64,000 nt of DNA from Tetradesmus obliquus (GCA_030272155.1 CP126192.1:8094501-8158500), one strand, 5' to 3'; positions 35,760 through 47,098 are shown, numbered from the stretch's first letter. Notes: a model not told the origin generated them from the sequence alone. Numbers and translations are program-made.

Positions 35760-38104
35760 GCTGCCGCCAGGCTGCCAACCGTATGGCGTACCACGACCAG
35801 GCCTTTGCAACGCCCGACGCGATGCGAGTGGGGCGGCTACACACACACCTGGCAGGCTGGAGCGACGCCAACATTGCATTCATGCGCAGCGGGGGCTACA
35901 GGATCAGCACACGCATCCCACAGGTGGACGGGCTGCAGGATTCAGGCTTTTGTGTGAGGTTTTGGGAGGTTAACGTTTGGTTTGATGCCGGGCTGGAGAG
36001 ACACCAACGCTGCATTCATGCGCAATGACGGCTACAGGATCAGCACACACATATCCCGCAGGTGGACGGGGCGCAGGGTTTTGGTAATATGAGGTGTGAG
36101 GTTTATGTCAAAGCCCGGCCGAGCGACGCCAACATTGCGTTCAAGCGCAGCGGCGGCTACAGGATCAGCACCCGCATCCCACAGGTGGGTGGGTTGCAAG
36201 TTTTAGGCTTTTGTATGAGGCTTTGGGTGTAGGTGGACGGCCGGTAGAGCGATGCCAACATTGCATTCATGCGCAGCGGCGGCTACCGCATCAGTACACG
36301 CATCCCGCAGGTGGACGGGCCGCAGGGTTTTGTGTTAAGGGTAACATGAGGTGTGAAGTTGTCAAAGCCCGGCCGAGCGATGCCAACATCGCCTTCACGC
36401 GCAGCGGGGGCTACAGGATCAGCACACGCATCCCGCAGGTGGGCAAGCTCAAAGTTTTGAGGCTGCAGGTTTAAGCATTCATAAGAGGTTCAAGGTGCAG
36501 TGTGATGCTCGGCTGGAGCCGCTTCAACATTGTGTTTGAACAGTGTTCATGCGCAGTGGCGGCTGCAGGAGCAGCACATGCATCCCGCAGGTGGGAATGC
36601 TGCATTTTTTAGGCACTCATATGAGGTTTTAGGTTTGATTTGTTGCGCGGCTGGATCGGCTCTAACGTTAACTTCATGGGCAGCGGTGGCTACAGGATCA
36701 GCACACGCATCCCGCAGGTGGGCGACTGCAGGTTTTAGGCAATAGATGAGGTTTTAGATGTAGGTGGACGGCCGGTAGAGCGATGCCAACAGTGCTTTCA
36801 TGCGCAGCGGCGGCTACCGCATCAGTACACGCATCCCGCAGGTGGGCGGGGCTCAAAGTTTTGAGTGGTCTTGAGCGCTCATATGAGGTGTTGGGTTCAG
36901 GTGGATGGCTGCTGGGCTGACACAGGCATCATTTATGCGCAGCGGCGGCCACCGCTTCTAGTAGGGTAGGCTGCAGGTTTAGGCATTCATACGTGGTTTA
37001 AGGGGCAGTTTGATGCTCGGCTGGATTGGCTTTCACGTTACAATCATGCGCAGCGGCGGCTACAGGATCAGCACACACATCCCACAGGTGGGCGGGGCGC
37101 ATGCCTTTGGCGTGAGGGGTGATATGATGTTTTTGGTTTAGGGGGATCCTCGGCTGGAGCGATGCCAACATTGTGTTTATGCGCAGCGGCGGCTACAGGA
37201 TCCGCACACGCATCCCGCAGGTGGGAGGGGCGCAGGTTTTGGGCATAGAGTTGAGGTTTTAGGTGTAGGCGGATGGCCGGTAGAGCGACCATAACATTAC
37301 ATGCATGCGCAGTGGCGGCTACATGATCCCGCAGGTGGGTGGTCTGCAGGACTTGGGCATAAAGATGAGGTTTTCAGGTGAAGGTGGACGGCCGGTAGAG
37401 CGATGCCAACATTGCATTCATGCGCAGCGGCGGCTACCGCATCAGTACACCCATCCCGCAGGTGGGCGGCTGTTAGGACGCATTGTGTTGCAATGTTTCA
37501 GCCTCGCCCGGGTGTCAGGAGCAGGATGTTGTGGCGTGAACTTTCTTCCAAATGACACACCCGCTGTGGTGCCACGCCTTATGCCAACCTGCAGGTACAG
37601 CAGCCTGCGCTGGTGCTGTGGGGCAGGCAGGACCAGATCCTTGTGCGGCATGAACTCCGTTTGTAACATACCCCCGCTGTTTTGCTGCATTGCTGTCAAT
37701 TCTGCAGGTGCAGCAGCCTGCGCTGCTGCTGTGAGCAGGCAGGACCAAATCCTTGTGCGGCACGCAGTCCTCCTGCAACATAACACCAATAACATAACAC
37801 CCGCTGTCATGCTGTGTATTTGGTCAACCTGCAGGTGCAACAGCCTGCACTGGTGCTGTGGGGCAGGCAGGACCAAATCCTGGAGCCTAAATACGCAGCC
37901 ATGTTTGAAGAGGCGCTGCCAAATGCCACGCTGCAGTGGATCGAGGAGTGTGGGCACTGCGCTCACTTGGAGCAGCCTGCCATCACAGCAGCAAGCATCC
38001 TGGCGTTCATTGACGGCACGGATGCACCGCAGCAGCAGCAGCAGCAGCAGCAGCAGGTGGCGGCGACGGCGGCTGGAGTCGCAGCTGCTGTGACTGTGCA
38101 GTGA
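33679..38104 (+). CDS. Alpha/beta hydrolase-fold protein, probably plastid
   Basis: Predicted 380-aa alpha/beta hydrolase. Exons: 33679-33783, 34013-34318, 34849-35157, 35771-35923, 37835-38104; all phase 0. The N-terminus (MASLHKQLHASKHTM, then Arg/Ser-rich) looks like a transit peptide. Motifs: oxyanion region VVLLHGFDSS (H110); YAVDL|VGWGFTDYE; nucleophile elbow GSSLGG with Ser183; acid in LWGRQDQILEP (Asp304); catalytic His in ECGHCAHLEQP (His332). The catalytic triad is therefore complete; substrate unknown. The C-terminus ends in a Gln/Ala tail. Each of the last three introns and the 3' flank contains arrays of partial exon copies. The last intron is about 1.9 kb and consists largely of such copies. 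Confidence 0.9.
34515..34848 (+). repeat. Hydrolase exon-3 start copies (3)
   Basis: Three copies of (c)tgcag|GT(G/C)GGCTGGGGCTTCACTGACTAC, starting at about 34518, 34626 and 34738, precede the real exon 3. Each runs into CCAACCCCACCAGT(C/T)AA and a shared spacer; period about 110 bp. Confidence 0.92.
35325..35720 (+). repeat. Hydrolase exon-3 end and exon-4 start copies
   Basis: Copies of the exon-3 end (GVWVLR.(E/K)QLRM|gtgag) end near 35366, 35503 and 35625; the last extends back to MASLPRPLAAAG. A copy of the exon-4 start (cag|GCTGCTAACCGCATGGCG...) begins near 35660. Confidence 0.88.
35985..37460 (+). repeat. Hydrolase exon-4 end array, about 12 extra copies
   Basis: The segment SDANIAFMRSGGYRISTRIPQ plus donor CAG|gtgg(g/a)cgg is repeated about every 115-135 bp, ending near 36062, 36185, 36312, 36440, 36590, 36720, 36842, 36960, 37090, 37222, 37335 and 37462. 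Many copies keep the frame and donor; a few are truncated. The spacers (…ttttaggtgtaggtggacggccggtagag) are also repeated. Confidence 0.93.
37590..37834 (+). repeat. Hydrolase exon-5 start copies (2)
   Basis: Copies of ctgcag|GT(A/G)CAGCAGCCTGCGCTG start near 37594 and 37709. The second has TGA where the real exon has TGG (LWGRQD to L-stop), so it would truncate the protein. Confidence 0.88.
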
Positions 38105-38570
38105 GGCAGACAGCTGCCTGTGTGTCCGTGGCAGAAAATGCCAGATTCTGGAGCCGAAACGTTTGCTGTTGTGTGTGAGGAGGCGCTGCCAAATGCGACG
38201 CTGCAGTGGGTCGAGGAGTGCGCGCACTGCGCTCACTTGGAGCAGCCTGCCATCACAGCAGCAAGCATCCTGGCATTCATCGATGGGACAGATGCACCCC
38301 AGCAGCAGCAGCAGCAGCAGCAGGCGACGTCCGGCGTGGCAGCTGCGGTGACGGTGCAGTAGAGTGGACAGCTGCCTGCCTATCAGTGGCAGCAAGTCAC
38401 CAGTTTTTGGAGCCAACACGTGCGCTGTTGTATGTGAGGAGGCGCTTGCCACATGCCACGCTGCAATGGATCGAGGAGTGTGGGCACTGCGCTCACTTGG
38501 AGCAGCATGTCATCACAGCAGCAAGCGTCCTGGCATTCATCGACGGAACAGACGCACCGCAGCAGCAGAC

Positions 38571-38605
<35 letters not shown>

Positions 38606-38917
38606 TGGCGGCTGGCGTGGCAGCTGCTGTGTCGGTGCAGTAGGGCAGACAGGTGTCTGTCTTTCCGTGGCAGGGAAAAACCAGATACTGGATCCACTCA
38701 GTATGCTGCTGTATGTGTATGTGAGCGGGCGCTGCCCAACGCAACGCTGCAGTGGGGTGAGGAGTGTGGGCCCTGTGCTCACTTGGAGCAGCCCGCCATC
38801 ACAGCAGCAAGCATCCTGGCATTCATTGACTGCACAGATGCACCGCAGCAGCAGCAGCAGTCAACGGTGGCTGGCGTGGCAGCTGGCAGCGTCGCAGCAG
38901 CTGTGATGGTGCAATAG
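38105..38917 (+). repeat. Three extra C-terminal exons after the hydrolase stop
   Basis: Past the stop at 38104 the coding end recurs three times, each with its own poly-Gln tract and in-frame stop (near 38361, 38643 and 38917). The His motif reads ECAHCAHLEQP, ECGHCAHLEQH and ECGPCAHLEQP in the three copies, against ECGHCAHLEQP in the real exon. The fourth-copy equivalent of His332 is Pro. Confidence 0.9.
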
Positions 38918-39682
38918 GGCGGCTAGGTACCTGTTACATGACTGACCGTTAGCAGGGTGTGTTGATGCTCGTTGACAGGAATCTTGCAGTCGGATGCAAG
39001 CAAGCATACGTCGTGGCGCTTGAACACAATTTGTTGTATGGTGGTTGTACGCTGTCTATTGTTCCTCAGCCAGAGCAGCATGCTGCAAGGCGTTGTGTCG
39101 TTTTGTGCATACTGTCCTGCATGCTGGAGTTGTGCCAGAGGTTGTTGACGCAGATCTGCACAATGTTACAGCTGGTGGTATAGAAAATCACACGAGTGTC
39201 AATCAATGGTGCAACCGGCAGTGAGCAACCGCACAAAATCTTGCAGCAGCACGCCAGCTACTGCTGCGCCACAGACCTCGGTACTGCAGTCGTGACATGG
39301 CTCTGCAGCTCTCTACTAGAGAGGTAGTACCGCCTTCAGCACGCCGCTGCAGGCGCAGCTCAGTGACACCGTGTCACAGTGCAGTGACTGCAGCGGCTGT
39401 GCACTGAGTGCGCAATGCCAGACCGTGCCTTGCACACATCCGCAAATATTGACGGTGTTGACGGAAGCCTGTGGTAAGCCCTGCAGCCGCCCACATCTGC
39501 CACTGCCATCTCTTGCACCTGCTTTAACATATATGAATATACCAGGCTCTTCCAGCACCACTTGACAGCACCAGCGTGCAGGACAACATGCTCAAATCTT
39601 CACACTGCAAGCTTTTGCAAGCTTCCTGGAAGCAACCCAGCTGCCGCAACCCGCACCACCAACCCTTGGTGTTTGACACTCC
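38918..39682. other. Intergenic, with one copy of a dispersed repeat
   Basis: About 39160-39445 is an inverted match to 46718-47098. Otherwise no gene; the right end is the 3' flank of the S1-domain gene. Confidence 0.6.
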
Positions 39683-41333
39683 TCACGCGCCCCAGCCATC
39701 TGCCGCCCCACCGCTGCTGCTGCTGCTGCTGCTACTTATCCCCGCTACATCCGCCACTGCCATCTCCTGCACGCGCTCCAACATGCCAGGCTCCTCCAGG
39801 ACCTCCCGTGTGATCCAGTCACCGGGGTAAGGGTTGCCGTCTGCTGCATCCAGCCCAAACTCGTACTGCAGCCGGTCGCTCCATTCCTCCTGGTCTGGCT
39901 CAAGCAGCGCAACTGTGTCCTCATACTGGCGACCAAGCTCTGAGGCAACCTGCAAGCAGATAATCAACGGTGCATCAGAGACAGTCAGCCGGCAGAAGCA
40001 GTGCGCAGCATGGAGTTGCAGTGCGACCGTGGCCTCGTACTTGCGCCCCAGCTCTGAGGCGACCTGTAAACAGCGAGCAGCAGATGGTGAGCGGGACACA
40101 AATGTTGGTTAATGACGGAACAGTGTGGCGCCGAAGCCGTGACCTTGCATTTGCTGTGCGGGCGCCGCTGCCGACACATGATAGACATATCTAGAATCAG
40201 TGCTGTAAAGCCTGCGTCGACAGCACAGACAAACAACATCTGCCGCACACCTTCTTGATGTCCCAGCCCTGCTCGTAGCACCAGCCCACGTTGGCGGGCA
40301 CGTCATACTCCTCAGGCCGGGGGATGAGTGCCACTGCCTCGACAGGCTCCAGCAGCTCAAGGTGGATGGGGAACCTGCAGCACACACAGTGCCAAAGCAT
40401 TATTAGTAGACGCAGCGCACATCATACGTCTCCTAGGATGAGCGCCACAGCCTCAACAGGCTCCAGCAGCTCAAAGTAAATGGGAAACCTGCAGCCAACA
40501 AGTGTGGGCAGAGCAGTAGTGTTTTGAATACAGATGATGCCGTGTCATGGGAAGTATGAAGGAAATACACAGCGCCGCCTTGGCAGGCTCTAGCAGCTGC
40601 AAATACATGGGCACCCTGAAGGACGCGTGGAAACAAAACTATGCCTATGCGTCAGCTGATGTCCGTCATATTTGGGCATACACATCAAGGGTTCTGACCC
40701 CAACAGCTGAGGACACTACATGAATTTCAAATGGCACCTGCTACACACGCAGAGTACTACACCAAACCCACCTCTACTTGAGGTACTTGTTGAGCTTGTG
40801 CAACAGACAAGGACACAACGCTCATATGTCATGTGACACACACACAGAGTACTCCATCAGCCCCACCTGTACTTGGGGTATTCGCTGAGCTTGTGCACGC
40901 GCACTTTGACCTCAGTGCCTGGCGTGAGGTACTGCTCCACATCAATCCACTGCGCCTGGTTCACAGGGACCAGCCTGCAGCAAGACAGCAACCCAGGGAA
41001 CGGATGTCAGCAGAGCGAGGAATCAATGCAGCGGTAGGGCTGGTGCTGCTGCCAGCTGAACCCGGTGGCCGATGGGATGATGATTTGTCAGGCAGCAACA
41101 AACAGGACACCACCATGCGCTGACAGTTTACAGGCGGCAATTGTGCAAAGCGCAACAGTACAGCGGTACAAGAAGTGGCTGCTGCAACAAGCAGCTGTGC
41201 CACCAGCTGCAGCCACTCAGAAGCATAGCAACCACAGCAACAGCAGCAGCAGCAGTGGCTCACCCCTTGAAGTCAGCCAGCACATCAATGAAGGCGCCAT
41301 GCCACAGCCAGATGTCCGTCACAATACCAAACT

Positions 41334-41402
<69 letters not shown>

Positions 41403-42093
41403 GCGGCGGCGGCGGCAGCAGCAGCAGCGGCAGCAGCAGCAGCGGCAGCAGCAGCAGCAGCGGCAGCAGCAGCAGCAGCGGCGGCAGTGTCAGACTTCGA
41501 CCCTTATGACAACACGAGGTACATGTGACAGCAACCTTCCAACCTATCAAACTGCAATTTGTGCTGTGTACTCACTGTGCGCCTGCCAGATTTTGTTTGC
41601 CACTGTGCCGGATGCAGGCTGCCATTGCAGGTTGTTGTAACAGTGCACAAGATACAATATCACACATGTTAAAACACATTTCAATTTCGCAGCTGCTCAC
41701 CAGCTCATCGCCTTCTTCTAGGTCTGCCAGCTTGAGGCGCTCAGGGAAGCCCTCCTCCTGCTCACACAGCACCTGCGGAGAGAAACAATAGCAGAGGAGC
41801 GCAGCCAAATACGCAGCAGCAGCAGCAGCAGCAGCAGCAGCCAGCGCTCACGGAAACAGCTGCTGGTGTACTTATGCAGGCGATGTCAGCAAATGTGGCG
41901 CACGCCCTTCTGTCAAGTTGTGGGCCTGGAGCTGCATGCCAGCTGCTGGAGTGACACTGCCAGCGCTTATGCGCTGTTGATGTCAGCACGATATATGCAG
42001 TCTTTGTGCATGCCTTGTCTGCTGCATGCTGCTGGTGCACTTCCACTGACCAGCCAAGCCCCTGGCTGCCTGCTCCTGACAGTCCCTGGCAGG

Positions 42094-42125
<32 letters not shown>

Positions 42126-42538
42126 ATGCTCACGTGCATGTCTGCCGTCTCTGTGTCCACCTCCGGTGCCGCCCGCACCATGGCGGTGCGGTCAAAGATC
42201 TCGCCTGCGGCACCATACCCAACACAGGTCACATATGTGTGTGTGCACGTAACACAACAATGTAACACGTACATGCAGGCAGTGAGGTCAGCAGAAGCCT
42301 GATGCAGAACATCATTGGCTACTGGATATGTATCAATGCCCTGCATTTTGCTGCTATGCCCCGGTGCGCAGCATGCAGACAACCACACAGCCAATCAATG
42401 CTCACCCTGCGAGTCTGCAAACCAGTAGGCTGTGTCCTCGATGCTGATGGCTTTTGTTTCCTTCTCCTCTTCTGGGTCCCTGAAGATGCGGCTGTGCACG
42501 GGACCATACTCGGGGCTGTACACGGGCATGTTGTCGAT

Positions 42539-42605
<67 letters not shown>

Positions 42606-43195
42606 CAGCAGCAGCGGCAGAGAAATAGTGTCAAAAGCATGCCTGGACGTTTGCTGTGCGGCCCTGCTGTATTCATAGGGCGCGTCCACACGTCAGGAGC
42701 ATGGCATGGAAGGTTTTTGTTCGTAGGAGCATGGCCGGGTGATGGCTACGTGAGGGGCTCATGTGACACAGGCAGCCAACATGACGGCGGCAGCAGCAGC
42801 ACTTCAAATACAGTTGCAACTGCATGCTGCATGTAACACATCTGAACTAACAATCAGTGGAAGCTGTCACAAAAAAAAGTTAAATCCGTTATGATATCTC
42901 AATTGCAGTGGCAGCCCACCTCTATGAACTCCTGGTCAGCATCTTCTCCCCAAATATCCTCAGGGTCTGTGATGCCCTCTATGTCGTACTCCTCACGCTT
43001 GCCTGTCACATGTGGCACATGGCACTGCTGCCGCCGCCGCTGCTGCTGCTGCTGCTGCAAGGTGCTGCTGCGTGCTGCCTGCCAGCCTGCTGGGTGTTTG
43101 CACAGCGGTTGAGGCGGGCGGAGGAGAAGTGGTTGCTGAGTTGTGAGCAGACATGGAGAGAGGCGTGGTTTGGGTTGTCGGCTGATAGCTGACAT
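39683..43195 (-). CDS. Plastid S1/OB-fold protein, pTAC10-like
   Basis: Predicted 372-aa nucleic-acid-binding protein. Exons: 43195-42920, 42538-42406, 42204-42134, 41772-41701, 41331-41264, 40974-40867, 40374-40251, 39949-39683; all eight join in phase. The start (MSAISRQPKPRLSP, Arg/Gln-rich) resembles a transit peptide. An acidic block follows (EEYDIEGITDPEDIWGED), then MPVYSPEYGPVHSRIFRDP. An S1-like domain spans about residues 175-255: LEEGDELQFGIVTDIW, HGAFIDVLADFKGLVPV, LTPGTEVKVRVHKL. The C-terminal part has RPEEYDVPANVGWCYEQGWD and ASELGRQYED. The architecture recalls pTAC10, an S1 protein of the plastid RNA polymerase complex; I am sure of the S1 domain, less so of orthology. Partial copies of exons 6, 7 and 8 lie in the introns. 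Confidence 0.8.
40000..40063 (-). repeat. S1-gene exon-8 start copy
   Basis: Acceptor tttacag followed by VASELGRKYEATVALQ copies the real exon-8 start (VASELGRQYEDTVALL at 39949). Confidence 0.88.
40433..40630 (-). repeat. S1-gene exon-7 start copies (2)
   Basis: Copies reading RFPIYFELLEPVEAVALI (from about 40489) and a more diverged (R)VPMYLQLLEPAKAAL (from about 40614) precede the real exon 7 (RFPIHLELLEPVEAVALI). Confidence 0.88.
40755..40815 (-). repeat. S1-gene exon-6 end copy, decayed
   Basis: HKLNKYLK-stop with donor GAG|gtgggt mirrors the exon-6 end HKLSEYPKYR|gtgggg; an in-frame TAG is present. The flanking ACACACGCAGAGTACT is duplicated too. Confidence 0.75.
41335..41490. repeat. 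Long (CAG/CTG)n with CGG interruptions, intronic
   Basis: About 150 bp of nearly pure CAG, then CGG-interrupted CAG, directly abutting the exon-5 acceptor of the S1-domain gene. In the gene's sense this is (CTG)n ending ctgcag|TTT. Confidence 0.95.
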
Positions 43196-43417
43196 AGCCT
43201 CGCAGCCTCTTCACGGTCTGCTGCTGCTGCTGCTGCTGCTCTGCTGCTAATGTGCAACTTGCTGACATCCACATGCATGCCACCCAACGACCTGTCATGG
43301 TTCGACCTGCTATCAAGCAACCCCATGAATCAAGCACGTGCTGATGCAATCTCTGCACTACACATCCCTGGAAGTTTATAATAGCCTGTTCCAAGTCTTC
43401 AAAGCTGTGGCGCCTTG

Positions 43418-45272
43418 ATGCAGCTGTTGGCGGGGGCTAGGGCTGTGCTGCTGCTGTTGCTAGGGCTTCATGCCACCTGCACTGTGGTCAGCTGAGCTTG
43501 ATTGCCTGCCAAGTCACTGTAACTCACCGTTCAGATGTAAACTGCAGCTGGACGTGCCAGCTGAGGCTGATGTGAGAGCCCTAGGCACGGAGCAGCAGGG
43601 CAGCTGCCGCAGCAGAGCCTGCATCTTGAACCGCTACGCTTGCAGGCTGATGTTGATCGATGCAACCTTTTTCTAACTAGCGTCGAACGTTGAAGGCCAA
43701 GAAGGTTAAAGTGAACGGTTCTGCCGGAACAGGGCTTCGCAAGTCCTTTCGTGTCAAACAGGGACCGAGCTCACGCAGCAGTTATCGAAGACGGCACAAT
43801 CTCTATGCAGCAACAACCAGTAAAACGCTTCAGTAGTGAGGAATCAGCAATACGCGCTGCGCACCTCAAACAATAACGTCACAAGACGGTACCTCTTCTG
43901 CTCCCACGCTCCCTATCAATGCCGTGTGCTCGTGCCCTTGCAACTGCTGCAGGCCTCATTTCAGTTGCATTGCTGAGCTTTGCTTGAGTTCAGCCACAGG
44001 AGCATCTGCAGCTCATTAACCAACTACAACCCCCATGAGGTCAGGCCACTTGTCTGCTGCTCTCCGATGCTGCTGTTCTGTGGTGCCTGCCTGCACACCA
44101 CCAACCCAGCTGCCCCTGTGGCCAGCCCCGCTCCACTATATTTAAGCTAAAAAATGATGCCTTGCCACTGCCTCTGTTGCAACATGCAGTGTCCCCAAGC
44201 AGCCTGCAGAGGCACCCAGTGGCGTGTTTGTGGATGCCATCACAGGCAGGCACGGCGCGCCAAACCCTGACAGCTTGCTGCAGCGGCGCTGCCTCACCTT
44301 CGACAAGAACTACGGATGGACGTGAGTGGGGATTTGTAAACATAGGCAGCTGTTCCTGCAGCCACTGGCCAGCTGATTGCTGCGGCGTTTGCAGCGCTGT
44401 GCTGTAAGCTGGACGTGAGCAGGGCTGCTGATTGATATGGGTCATTGGACAGGGCTAGATCAGCTGATGGCAGGTGTGCAGCGCTGTAGTGCAGGCTGGT
44501 ACTGCTGCAACTGCCAGCTGGCTTGACTACAGCAGCGCATGCTGATCATCCCCGCATGGTCGCGCCCGCCACTTCATGACGCAAGGCAGCAAGGCTGATG
44601 CCCTCACGCATGCGACATTATCACTTGTGCTGAACTGTACTCTGCGCTGTGTTCTGTCTGTTGTGCCTGCAGCTATGACGTGTGGGTGGATGATGTGGGC
44701 AGGTGTGCACTCTCAGGAGCACACTCCAGGTGAGAATGCGGGTGGCCACAAACAAGTGCAGCAGACAATCGTTCATAAGGCAGGATAGAATCTGCATGTA
44801 GGACTTGAAGGGAGGTGTGCATTTTCAGAGGCACCCTCCAGGTGAGGCTGAGGACTGCCACAACAAGCGCAGTAGAGAAGTAGACAAGGGCAGGACAAGG
44901 AAACTTGCACACAACGTACAGCAGGATGGAATGTTGACGGCAGGTCCTGTAGGGGCTCCGTTGCAGCTGCATTGCAGTAAAGTTGGTCAGAGCGCCTTGA
45001 TGCGTCTGCTGTGTTGATGCAACAACAGAAGTCATGCAACAAGTGCCTTTGAAAAATCACATGCTGCTCATTCCTGTCCTGCTTTGGACACCAACATGTG
45101 CTTGGCCGCAGCCTCTGCATTCCCGCTGCTTGCACAAGACATTGCTGCTGCCCCTGACTGCATGTCTGGTGTGTTTGCCGCAGGTTCTCAGTGCCAGCCA
45201 TAGGCCAGCGCATTGTCGGCATGCTGGCAGATGCCAGCACTGCTGCAGCACAGCACCTGCAGCGCATCACCC

Positions 45273-45321
<49 letters not shown>

Positions 45322-45337
45322 GCAAAACCCGCGATAA
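43418..45337 (+). CDS. Tentative secreted protein of unknown function
   Basis: Five-exon model whose 3' part is the better supported. Exon 1 (43418-43486) encodes a signal peptide-like start (MQLLAGARAVLLLLLG). Exon 2 starts at 43548 (LDVPAEADVRALG); its end near 43651 relies on a weak gttgat donor. Exons 3-5 (44190-44321, 44673-44729, 45184-45337) join in phase: SGVFVDAITGRHGAPNPDSL, CLTFDKNYGWTYDVWVDDVG, FSVPAIGQRIVGMLADAST, then a poly-Gln tail and stop. No domain recognised. A copy of the exon-4 end with its donor lies at about 44808-44843. Divergent from the S1-domain gene with 222 bp between starts. Exons 1-2 might belong to a separate gene. Confidence 0.48.
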
Positions 45338-45354
45338 TATCAGCGCCAAATCTG

Positions 45355-45389
<35 letters not shown>

Positions 45390-45534
45390 CGCCACCTCGA
45401 TCTCGTCTACACTCTCTATGCAGCTGGCCCGTGATTCGTTTGCAGCGCGCCGCGGCGCCAATCAGCAACGACACAGGAGGACACTGCATGCATGTTGCCC
45501 ACCTATTTGCAGCTGCTGCCATTTGGAGCCTGCC
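45338..45534. other. 3' flank with CAG repeat
   Basis: Contains a (CAG)n tract at about 45356-45390 and no recognisable coding sequence; likely 3' UTR of the preceding gene. Confidence 0.4.
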
Positions 45535-45830
45535 ACCCATGTCACAGCACAGCCCATCACAGCGCAGTACAGTCACAGCACATTACAACACGGCGCAGCG
45601 CAGCGCAGGCAGCGCAGCACAGCACAGCGCAGCAGAGACGTATTACATCACAGCGCAGTGCAGCACAGCGCAGCACCACCACAGCGCAGTGCAGCACAGC
45701 GCAGCCCAACACAGCGCAGCGCAGCACAGCGCAGCGCAGCACAGCACAGCACAGCACCACTCAGCGCAGCAGAGAGTATCACATCACAGTGCAGCACAGC
45801 GCAGCACCACAACAGCCATGCTGGCCATGC
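45535..45830. repeat. CACAGCGCAG minisatellite
   Basis: About 300 bp built from permutations of CACAGCGCAGCACAGCGCAG, a roughly 5/10-bp periodic repeat distinct from the CAG microsatellites. Short unique words (A/TCATCACAG) interrupt it. Confidence 0.9.
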
Positions 45831-46308
45831 GAGTGGTGGAAATCTGGTCAAAGTCTGGCCATGCCAGTGGTCACAGTCTGGTCGAAGTCTGGGGCATCAA
45901 CCACACAGCAAAGTGGGTGTGGTGTTGCGCAGCGGCAGGTGATTCCGGTGTGTGGGGCAAACGGCTGTCAGCAGCAGCTGCAGCAGATGCAGAGCTGCGT
46001 TGCAATGTTCACGCATCATTGGTGTTCAATTGCTCACAGCGTTGAGGCGCGGCTGGGTCAGCTGAGATGCTGTGTGGTTCCTGCACAATGTTGCGTCGCA
46101 TGAAGGTGCACCCTTACCCGCGATCGTTGCCAAACGGCAGGCACTGCGGCACGCCCAGTTGCAAGCTGGAGGTTGCGAGGTTACAAGGCTGCTGCATGTT
46201 GCAGTGCGTCATGCAAGGGTGCCCTGTGGTACACTGCAGTACACCAGATAGTCGAGCATGGTGCATGAACACTGCATGTTTCTGTAATGGGCATGTGAGG
46301 CTCTCCAG

Positions 46309-46586
46309 TGCCACTGGACTCTGCGTTACTCTGTCTTGCGCAGTTCTTGCATGCGCCTCATGTTGTGAATTCCGCCTGGTGAACTTCACAGTGGACCAGG
46401 TGAACCTTTCGCATTCTTGCATGCGCCTCACGTTGTGACATTTGCATTGGGCCTGGTGAAACTTCACAGTGGGCCAGGTGAACGGTTCACCTGGCCCACT
46501 GTGAAGTTCACCAGGCCCAATGCAATATCCAACGTGAGGCGCATGCAAGAACTGCGCAAGACAGACTGACGCAGAGTTCAGTGGCG
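46309..46586. repeat. Large fold-back repeat
   Basis: The right arm 46485-46586 is the reverse complement of 46415-46483 (near-perfect, 1-nt loop at 46484) and, more loosely, of a further copy at 46309-46405. Words such as GGCCAGGTGAAC and CTTGCATGCGCCTCA recur in each arm. Confidence 0.9.
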
Positions 46587-46717
46587 TGGGTCACAGCGGT
46601 TCAGGTGAACTTCACGGCGGTGCCGGTTACCTGCAGTGCAGTTGATTGTCCTAAGGGCAGCGCTAGTGCACTAGTGCTGCTGGTATCGGCTTGGTTTGTT
46701 CAGTGTGGGGCGCAGCA

Positions 46718-47098
46718 GTGTTCAAGACACGGTCTGGCATTGCGCACTCAGTGCACAGCCGCTGCAGTCACTGCACTGTGACACGGTGTCGCTGAGCTGC
46801 GCCTGCAGTGGCGTTGCTGAAGGTGGTACTACCTCTCTCGTAGAGAGCTGCACAGCCATGTCATGACTGCAGTATGGAGGTATGTGGCGCAGCAGTAGCT
46901 GGCGTGCTGCTGCAGGATTTTTTAAAAAGACGAATTCTACACAAAGCCAGGATGGCGAAGACGCTGGTCATGTACAGGTGCGCACCTTCAAGCAATGCTG
47001 AAGCAATGCTGCTTTTGTGCGGTTAACCGCAACGTTGCTCACTGCCTGTTACACCATGAGTGACACTTGTGTGACGAGTTCTATACCACCAGCTGTAA
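46718..47098. repeat. Dispersed repeat, inverted copy of 39160-39445
   Basis: Long inverted similarity (CGGTCTGGCATTGCGCACTC..., AGCTGCGCCTGCAG, CAGCAGTAGCTGGCGTGCTG, CACCAGCTGTAAC). This copy carries an extra ~90 bp at about 46925-47010, which itself matches 28876-28955. Confidence 0.88.

Noticed and set aside
35985..37460. Regularly spaced repeats that superficially look like a CRISPR array
   Set aside because: Units are exon-derived, 60 bp or longer, imperfect, and the spacers are themselves repeated; the host is eukaryotic.
45400..46103. ORFs of about 200 codons in the minisatellite region
   Set aside because: Frames are kept open by the short repeat; Ser/Gln/His periodic translation without a domain.
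39160..47098. A 7.9-kb transposon bounded by the two inverted repeat copies
   Set aside because: The interval holds an ordinary intron-containing plastid gene and a tentative host gene, with no transposase or integrase; the copies lack clean terminal repeats.
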